From an uncultured Clostridia bacterium (GTDB lineage Bacteria; Bacillota; Clostridia; Oscillospirales; Acutalibacteraceae): DNA of 45,894 bases. Shown here one piece after another: positions 41,074 to 45,894 of this stretch. Under the pieces are notes generated by a model. The model worked only from the letters and a program-made list of their open reading frames with translations, searched no databases and was not told where the DNA came from. Position 1 is the stretch's first letter, and each line of letters opens with the position of its first letter. Location: contig CALCHE010000146.1 of NCBI GenBank assembly GCA_937901145.1, forward strand, positions 1-45,894, in the 5' to 3' direction. A program made the translations under genes and the position numbers.

Positions 41074-41991
41074 ATGAAAAAATTATGCATAAAATCGATA
41101 TCATTAATTATGACCACAATTATTATACTAAGTGCTTTTGCCGGCTGTGATAAATCAGAAGCTAACAGCAAAATTATGTATTCTAACCTTGCATCACAGC
41201 AGGTGCTGAATAAACTGACTGAAATGATGACTTATGCAGATATATCAGATAATCGTCAGAATATTTTGCTTGAGCATATAAAGCAATTTAACTCGATTGT
41301 AAGCCCCGATAGTCTTGCCGCGGAATTTGAAGAGTATAATCCTGAAAAAGCTAAATATAACCCATATGATTTACAGGACGAGTGGAATGAGAAGTCACCT
41401 GACTTTATGGGGTACAACTGCCGTATTACAGCCTTTAGCCTTTTTAGAGACTTTCTCGAAATCTCTGAGGATAGTGAAATCAGAGATGAAATGATTGTTC
41501 TTGATTTGTATGCATCAGGTGAAGACTCATCAGCATTTATCAAGTCCGATGATGAAAAGGCTTTCTCTGTACTTTACTCAACGGTACCCACTATTCTTAC
41601 AAAAGATACAGAAATCCATATCAAAGCTCTTCAGAAGGATTGGAATGAAAGAGGAATAAATTTCCTCGATAACAAAAAAGCAAGTCTTATCAGCGTTGTA
41701 TTTCACGAAGCTATTGACGAAAATGACAGCTATCTTTTTATCGGCCATACAGGTGTTCTTTTTGACTATAAAGATAAGATTTATTTTTTAGAGAAGCTTG
41801 CATTCCAGGAGCCTTATCAGTTAACAGAGTTTGAAAATCGCAGTCAGCTTAATGACTATCTTATGACAAAATACGATGTAGCTTTTGACCAACCGACAGC
41901 AGCTCCGTTCATAATGGAAAACGATAAGCTGCTTGAGGGATACAAGAGCATTACTACTGAGAACAAGTCGAAAAAGGCAGATGCAAATTAA
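41074..41991 (+). CDS. Lipoprotein with DUF4300-like domain
   Basis: This 305-residue protein has a signal peptide and the lipobox FAGC (lipid Cys25). The body has DFMGYNCRITAFSLFRDF and IGHTGVLFDYKDKIYFLEKLAF, with conserved Cys/Arg and His that resemble a papain-like (NlpC/transglutaminase-type) active site, as in DUF4300 proteins. It is anchored on the outer face of the membrane. Position 85 nt after the SGNH gene suggests cotranscription and a link to surface modification, but the role is unknown. Confidence 0.7.
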   Translation: MKKLCIKSISLIMTTIIILSAFAGCDKSEANSKIMYSNLASQQVLNKLTEMMTYADISDNRQNILLEHIKQFNSIVSPDSLAAEFEEYNPEKAKYNPYDLQDEWNEKSPDFMGYNCRITAFSLFRDFLEISEDSEIRDEMIVLDLYASGEDSSAFIKSDDEKAFSVLYSTVPTILTKDTEIHIKALQKDWNERGINFLDNKKASLISVVFHEAIDENDSYLFIGHTGVLFDYKDKIYFLEKLAFQEPYQLTEFENRSQLNDYLMTKYDVAFDQPTAAPFIMENDKLLEGYKSITTENKSKKADAN

Positions 41992-42019
41992 TATGATAGC
42001 ATAATTGAGGTACAGAATA

Positions 42020-42529
42020 ATGAACTTTAAGCTTTTACCAATAATTGAGGCTGACATACCAACTTTCAAATCCGATATTCAGGAAGCTTTTCAGAAAGGC
42101 TTTGAGGATGTGTATGGAAAAATAGATGATATCATTCTTCCCGAAAAAGATATTGACCGTTCACTCAATGCTGAAGGTTCAGCAGCATACAAGGCTGTTG
42201 TTGACGGTGAAACGGTTGGCGGTGCAGTAGTTGTAATATACAAAAAGACACAGCATAATCATCTTGATTTGCTTTATGTAAAATACGGTACACAGACTAA
42301 AGGCATAGGCTGTGCTATTTGGAATGCTATTGAAAAGATGTATCCTGATACAAATGTGTGGGAAACCTGCACACCGTACTTCGAAAAAAGAAATATACAT
42401 TTTTATGTGAATAAATGCAAGTTTCATATTGTTGGGTTTCAATGTGAAAACAATCCTTCATCCGGTGCTCCCGAAGATTTCGTCGGTGACGGAGGAGAGG
42501 GTATGTTTGTATTTCAAAAAGAAATGTAA
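42020..42529 (+). CDS. GNAT-family acetyltransferase
   Basis: The start at 42020 (MNFKLLPIIEADI) is chosen over an upstream TTG because GAGG is correctly spaced from it. The 169-residue protein has a GNAT core: VDGETVGGAVVV, HLDLLYVKYGTQTKGIGCAIW (acetyl-CoA loop, Q/RxxGxG-like) and YFEKRNIHFYVNKCKFH. It is the last cargo gene on the plus strand. The substrate is unknown. Confidence 0.8.
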   Translation: MNFKLLPIIEADIPTFKSDIQEAFQKGFEDVYGKIDDIILPEKDIDRSLNAEGSAAYKAVVDGETVGGAVVVIYKKTQHNHLDLLYVKYGTQTKGIGCAIWNAIEKMYPDTNVWETCTPYFEKRNIHFYVNKCKFHIVGFQCENNPSSGAPEDFVGDGGEGMFVFQKEM

Positions 42530-42599
42530 TATCGCATAGTGTCTTAATCTGTTCTCTATGCGAGGTCAGTTTAGCTATAGTCTTTCTATAGAAATTTGC

Positions 42600-42631
42600 C
42601 CCCGTTGTAGCAAGTGTTTGCCACAACGGGG
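42600..42631. terminator. Hairpin at the end of the cargo region
   Basis: CCCCGTTGT / ACAACGGGG (9 bp, 14-nt loop) has only a weak T tract (AATTTATG) after it. It probably marks the end of the cargo transcripts. The rest of 42530-42834 is AT-rich and shows no gene. Confidence 0.5.
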
Positions 42632-42834
42632 AATTTATGAACATATAATAACATTGTATATAAAACTAACTACTTATGCTATCTGATTTTGTTTTTATAA
42701 TTTTTCCATTTATGTATAGTTTTTCTCTATCAACAGAATATTGTTTTCTTGTAATAATAATATCGAATTTTTCTGTTATTTTTTTCAAAATTCAGCAAAG
42801 AATTTATTTGATGCCGCAATATTCTGTTTTGCTG

Positions 42835-43200
42835 TCATATGTATATAAACTCCTTGCATATTGTTTCTCTTACTCTTGATTCAATATTCTGCATACGGCA
42901 TAGCCATTCAATCTGATTTTCTTCTTTTAGTTGCTCGGTTACACCTTCAGTTGCTTTCATTTGTTCAACCAGAGTATCAAACATCTGCTGAGCCTGTTTT
43001 TCTATATCAGCACAGTGCTGATATAGTTTACCTTCTGTGAGCAGAGTTGCAAACAGTACCTTCTTGTACTTGAGAAGATAATCTTTGTGCAACATACCCC
43101 ACTTTCCGAGGGTAATATTAGCTTCTTCGGGTGGTAAAACGAGGTTTGGGATTAAATAATCACCAACCTGACGATATTTGAATTTGTTTTGGTTTGACAT
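42835..43200 (-). CDS. tnpV: TnpV-family transposon-encoded protein
   Basis: The start at 43200 (MSNQNKFKYRQVGDYLIPNL) follows AAGGAGGAC; the frame up to 43239 is rejected. The 121-residue sequence (LPPEEANITLGKWGMLHKDY, then a coiled-coil tail) has the form of TnpV from Tn4451. The function of TnpV is unknown; it is a small element-specific protein often next to TnpX-type recombinases. Its position at the far side of the cargo, on the same strand as the mobility operon, is the main evidence that the element extends to here. Confidence 0.8.
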   Translation of the reverse strand: MSNQNKFKYRQVGDYLIPNLVLPPEEANITLGKWGMLHKDYLLKYKKVLFATLLTEGKLYQHCADIEKQAQQMFDTLVEQMKATEGVTEQLKEENQIEWLCRMQNIESRVRETICKEFIYI

Positions 43201-43274
43201 AAAAAGTCCTCCTTGAAATTTTGTACTTACATTGTACAAATTAAAGAAGGATTTGTCGAATGTGCAAATATAAG

Positions 43275-43303
43275 AAAAAAGAGAGAAGCCGAAACTTCTC
43301 TCT
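43275..43303. terminator. Bidirectional terminator at the right boundary region
   Basis: AGAGAGAAG / CTTCTCTCT (9 bp, 6-nt loop) has A6 on the left (T6 for minus-strand transcripts) and GATTTTCTTT on the right. It can end the minus-strand M20/his transcript before tnpV. Confidence 0.75.
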
Positions 43304-43524
43304 GATTTTCTTTCCTTGCAACGCCCATAAGTTAGTATTTTGAAATTACTGCCTTATGTGGCGTCAGCAAATGAGAGCCCTTTTTTTAGTTGTATCTATA
43401 TTTTGGATAAACAGGAATATTTTTGAGCAGATTTTTCGCAAGACAATCTTGCAAAGGCGAAGCTGTATCTGGTATACCGCGAGCCAAAAGCAAGGAAGAA
43501 TTGCAAGAAACCTGCCAAAAAGAA
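43304..43524. other. Gene-free junction segment, possible coding remnant
   Basis: No complete gene is seen. A plus-strand frame from about 43428 to 43527 (ADFSQDNLAKAKLYLVYRE..., Lys/Cys-rich end, stop TAG) lacks a start and is preceded by a stop codon. It may be the eroded 3' end of a transposon gene at the element border. Confidence 0.3.
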
Positions 43525-44991
43525 TTAGTCTTGTGTCATTCGACGAGTATATCTCTTAAAAAATGCGATTGCGTCTTCGCAGCAAGCAATTGGGATTCTT
43601 TCGTTTGTACCGTGTGTGCAGAGAAGAAGTTTTGTATCTGCAACGAATGGTGCGAAACGATAGATGTTTTCGCAAACCGGCTCATAGTTATAAGCATCTG
43701 TACCACCCATTACCAAGAATGGTGTAACAAGGTTTTTGCTGTTTTGTGCTTCTGCCAATTCTTTAATTGTCTGGAATGCTTTTGAATCTGTCGGAGAAAC
43801 CTGTGAAGATTCTTTACCAACAAGGAATTCAACATCAATATCCTTATTCTTTACGCTATCTCTAATATGCTGTTCAACATCTTTAATTGTAACACCCGGC
43901 ATTGTACGGAAGTTAACTGTAATTGATGCCTTTTGTGGAAGAACATTAAACTGTGGGCTACCCTCAGCCATTGTTACTGCTGTACAAGTACGGATAAGTG
44001 ATGCAGCAGCAGGAATGTTTTTACAGATAGCAAGAATAAGTGGCTGTAAAATTGGTGCATTTACAAGCACAACTCTCAATGGATATCCTGCATTCATACC
44101 AACTCGTTTAATGAGTTGTTTAAGATAATCAGGCATTGTTGCTTTAAACTGATGATTTTCAATATCTTTAATAACGTCTGCAAGTTTGCCAACTGCTGTA
44201 TGCTTTGGCGGTTGTGATGAGTGACCACCCTTTGCGTTAACACTAACTTTATAGTTAACGCTACCTTTTTCAGCGATGCCAACACCTGTAAGGTTGATGT
44301 CGAGAAGTTTGCCAAGTTTAACAGGAAGAATTGCGCCACCTTCGTCAAGAACTGCTTCAAGGTGAACACCTTTTTCTTTAAGATATGCTGCAATCTGTTT
44401 TGCACCGTTATCGGGTGCTGCAACAACTTCTTCGTTGTGGCCAAGACAGATAAAAATTGAACGCTTTGGTTGATAGCCCTCATTAATGAGTTCTTCCATA
44501 CACTCCATTACTGCAATAAGATGGTTTTTCATATCCATTGCGCCACGACCCCAAATAAACTCACCGTCATTATATCCGCTGAATGGCTCGTGCTCCCAAT
44601 CCTGCTCTGTGCCTGCTGTAATTGGAACAACGTCCTGATGAGCAAGCATAGCAATACCGTCAAGACTTGGGTCACTACCTGTCCATTCAAAAACAAGACT
44701 TGCATCTGCAATCTTTGTTTTCGTCATAGTTTTATGCACAAGTGGGAATCTTTCTTCTAAAAATGCGTGGAACTTATCAAACTCGTTCCAGTCAACAAGT
44801 TCTCTATCATAGTTAGAAATTGTCTTAATTTTAATTGCGTCACTTAAATCCTGACAATATTTTTCCATATTAACCATTTCAGGCTCAAGTTTTTGGTTTT
44901 CTGCCTTTTTCTCTTTGAAGAAAATTGCACGAATAAGTGTAATTATAATAAAGAGACCTAAAAGTCCAAGAATTATCCACAAAATTTCCAT
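43525..44991 (-). CDS. M20-family metallopeptidase with membrane anchor
   Basis: This 488-residue protein has an N-terminal membrane helix (residues 1-24) and then an M20 peptidase. Zinc and catalytic residues are His118 and Asp120 (LAHQDVVP), Asp153 (GRGAMDMK), Glu187/Glu188 (GHNEE), Asp in VLDEGGA and the C-terminal HGTNE. The dimerisation lid is between. It resembles carboxypeptidase S/PM20D1-type enzymes, which cleave dipeptides or N-acyl amino acids. It follows hisE by 20 nt on the same strand and may be cotranscribed with the his genes. Confidence 0.88.
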   Translation of the reverse strand: MEILWIILGLLGLFIIITLIRAIFFKEKKAENQKLEPEMVNMEKYCQDLSDAIKIKTISNYDRELVDWNEFDKFHAFLEERFPLVHKTMTKTKIADASLVFEWTGSDPSLDGIAMLAHQDVVPITAGTEQDWEHEPFSGYNDGEFIWGRGAMDMKNHLIAVMECMEELINEGYQPKRSIFICLGHNEEVVAAPDNGAKQIAAYLKEKGVHLEAVLDEGGAILPVKLGKLLDINLTGVGIAEKGSVNYKVSVNAKGGHSSQPPKHTAVGKLADVIKDIENHQFKATMPDYLKQLIKRVGMNAGYPLRVVLVNAPILQPLILAICKNIPAAASLIRTCTAVTMAEGSPQFNVLPQKASITVNFRTMPGVTIKDVEQHIRDSVKNKDIDVEFLVGKESSQVSPTDSKAFQTIKELAEAQNSKNLVTPFLVMGGTDAYNYEPVCENIYRFAPFVADTKLLLCTHGTNERIPIACCEDAIAFFKRYTRRMTQD

Positions 44992-45011
44992 ATCATTACT
45001 CCTATTTCATA

Positions 45012-45338
45012 TTATGTATTTTTATCAACTTGATGGAAAACTTTAAGATTTCCAGTTTTTGCACTTCTTTTATCAAGTTCTGCCATAACATCTTCTACGG
45101 CGATACCCTCATTTGCCATCATAACAAAAAGGTGGAAAATAAGGTCGCTGATTTCACCAACAGTATCTTCTTTATTGCCGTTTTTTGCTGCAATGATAGT
45201 TTCAGAACATTCTTCGCCGACTTTTTTTAAGATTTTGTCAAGTCCCTTTTCAAAAAGATAACAAGTGTATGAGCCTTCTTGTTTATTTGCTTTTCTTTCA
45301 AGTATTGTTTCATAAAGATTTACTAATGTATCGTTCAT
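45012..45338 (-). CDS. hisE: Phosphoribosyl-ATP pyrophosphatase
   Basis: The start at 45338 (MNDTLVNLYETILERK) follows AAGGAG; the longer frame to 45410 overlaps hisI and is rejected. The 108-residue all-alpha NTP pyrophosphohydrolase has KKVGEECSETIIAAKN and EISDLIFHLFVMM, which bind metal. It carries out the second step of histidine synthesis, PR-ATP to PR-AMP. It starts one base after hisI. Confidence 0.93.
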   Translation of the reverse strand: MNDTLVNLYETILERKANKQEGSYTCYLFEKGLDKILKKVGEECSETIIAAKNGNKEDTVGEISDLIFHLFVMMANEGIAVEDVMAELDKRSAKTGNLKVFHQVDKNT

Positions 45339-45339
45339 A

Positions 45340-45660
45340 TTATTCTCCTTTAATCTTGTTAAAGAAACAAGATTTACTACCTGTATGACAAGCAGGGCCT
45401 GTCTGCTCAACTTTTATAAGCAATGTGTCATCATCACAGTCACCGTGAATTGAAACAACTTTCTGCAAATGACCCGATGTTGCACCTTTGTTCCAAAGCT
45501 CTTGTCTTGAACGACTCCAGAACCAAGTGTAACCGGTTTCAAGTGTTTTTGCCATTGATTCCTTATTCATATAAGCAAGCATCAAGATTTCGCCTGTGCT
45601 TTCTTCTTGAATAATTGCGGGGATTAACTCTGCCTTAACAAAATATTTATCAAGGTTCAT
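45340..45660 (-). CDS. hisI: Phosphoribosyl-AMP cyclohydrolase
   Basis: The ATG at 45660 (MNLDKYF) is best spaced from AAGGAG; a GTG at 45669 also fits the frame. The 106-residue protein has WFWSRSRQELWNKGATSGH, the metal site GDCDDD and zinc Cys residues in GPACHTGSKSCFF. It opens the adenine ring of PR-AMP in histidine synthesis. HisI and HisE are separate here, not fused. Confidence 0.93.
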   Translation of the reverse strand: MNLDKYFVKAELIPAIIQEESTGEILMLAYMNKESMAKTLETGYTWFWSRSRQELWNKGATSGHLQKVVSIHGDCDDDTLLIKVEQTGPACHTGSKSCFFNKIKGE

Positions 45661-45661
45661 A

Positions 45662-45894
45662 TTACTCACACTCCTTGATAGCTTCGGAAAGATTTAATGT
45701 GCCACTATAAATTGAGCGACCACAGATTGCACCATACATATTTGCATTTTTAAGGTCAATTATATTCTGAATATCTTTTATACCACCACTTGCAGTAATA
45801 TTGCAAGAAACTGCGTCATTGAGCTTTACTAGCTGTTCGAGATTTGGTCCTGAAAGCATACCATCACAATCAATATCTGTAAAGATAATATACT
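45662..45894 (-). CDS. hisA: HisA, ProFAR isomerase, partial (5' part outside window)
   Basis: The open minus-strand frame to the window end reads IIFTDIDCDGMLSGPN, then ITASGGI, and ends GTLNLSEAIKECE, matching the C-terminal quarter of the HisA TIM barrel (catalytic Asp in TDIDCDG). It isomerises ProFAR to PRFAR. Its stop is one base before the hisI ATG, so hisA-hisI-hisE form an operon. Confidence 0.9.
   Translation of the reverse strand, partial: YIIFTDIDCDGMLSGPNLEQLVKLNDAVSCNITASGGIKDIQNIIDLKNANMYGAICGRSIYSGTLNLSEAIKECE

Larger units (their letters stand above)
25437..43303. mobile_element. Tn4451-like mobilizable transposon with large cargo (boundaries approximate)
   Basis: The left part encodes a TnpX-like serine recombinase, a ParB-like protein (as TnpY) and a MobV relaxase (as TnpZ). 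The right end encodes a TnpV homologue. These are the hallmark genes of the Tn4451/Tn4453 group, known to excise by TnpX and to be mobilized in trans. Between them lie about 11.6 kb of AT-rich cargo. Exact ends were not found: TnpX-type elements leave only a GA dinucleotide repeat, which cannot be picked out by eye. A smaller element ending near 30.9 kb, plus a separate TnpV remnant, remains possible. Confidence 0.6.

Overview
The window looks like a chromosome segment of an anaerobic, low-to-moderate GC Gram-positive bacterium, probably a gut Clostridia member near Oscillospiraceae/Ruminococcaceae. This is inferred from the gene families (Na+-pumping oxaloacetate decarboxylase, flavin reductase-rubredoxin fusion, LCP-like protein, secreted sialidase, Tn4451-type transposon genes), the strong AGGAGG ribosome sites and the consensus sigma-A promoters. 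No rRNA, tRNA or CRISPR array was recognised.

Positions 1-25,150 look like host chromosome. In order they hold: the N-terminal part of a secreted surface protein; prfB; a REP-associated tyrosine transposase with REP-like palindromes inside its own reading frame; a zinc-ribbon membrane protein; a high-molecular-weight rubredoxin; a two-component system with a very large sensor; an oxaloacetate decarboxylase sodium pump operon (alpha, gamma, biotin carrier, beta); an ECF sigma/putative anti-sigma pair; an unknown membrane protein; mnmE with a fabG-like reductase; a secreted sialidase; an iron alcohol dehydrogenase; a TPP-riboswitch-controlled thiamine-precursor ABC transporter; an LCP-like protein; and a 47-residue charged protein.

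Positions about 25.4-43.3 kb look like one Tn4451-like mobilizable transposon of roughly 18 kb. A large serine recombinase (TnpX-like), a 93-residue protein, ParB (TnpY-like) and a MobV relaxase (TnpZ-like) lie at the left. A TnpV homologue lies at the right. The mobility genes are preceded by a long noncoding leader. Its promoter is a perfect TTGACA-17-TATAAT whose spacer carries a GAAC-N4-GTTC (LexA-type) palindrome, followed by an attenuator-like hairpin and a possible oriT.

The cargo is AT-rich: an acetyltransferase, an Xre regulator, a MarR regulator with a palindromic operator, a VanRS-like two-component system, and then a tight six-gene operon. That operon encodes a VTT membrane protein, a DltA-like amino-acid adenylating enzyme, a LysA/ODC-fold PLP decarboxylase, a DltC-like carrier protein, an MBOAT transferase and an SGNH-fold protein. 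A DUF4300-type lipoprotein and a second acetyltransferase follow. I read this as a mobile cell-surface acylation system in which a decarboxylase has joined the D-alanylation machinery, so the transferred group may not be D-alanine. This is the best candidate for an undescribed system here.

Positions 43.5 kb to the end hold an M20 metallopeptidase and hisE, hisI and the 3' part of hisA on the minus strand. These are more AT-rich than the 5-24 kb genes, so the right flank may be a different genomic neighbourhood or a separate acquisition.
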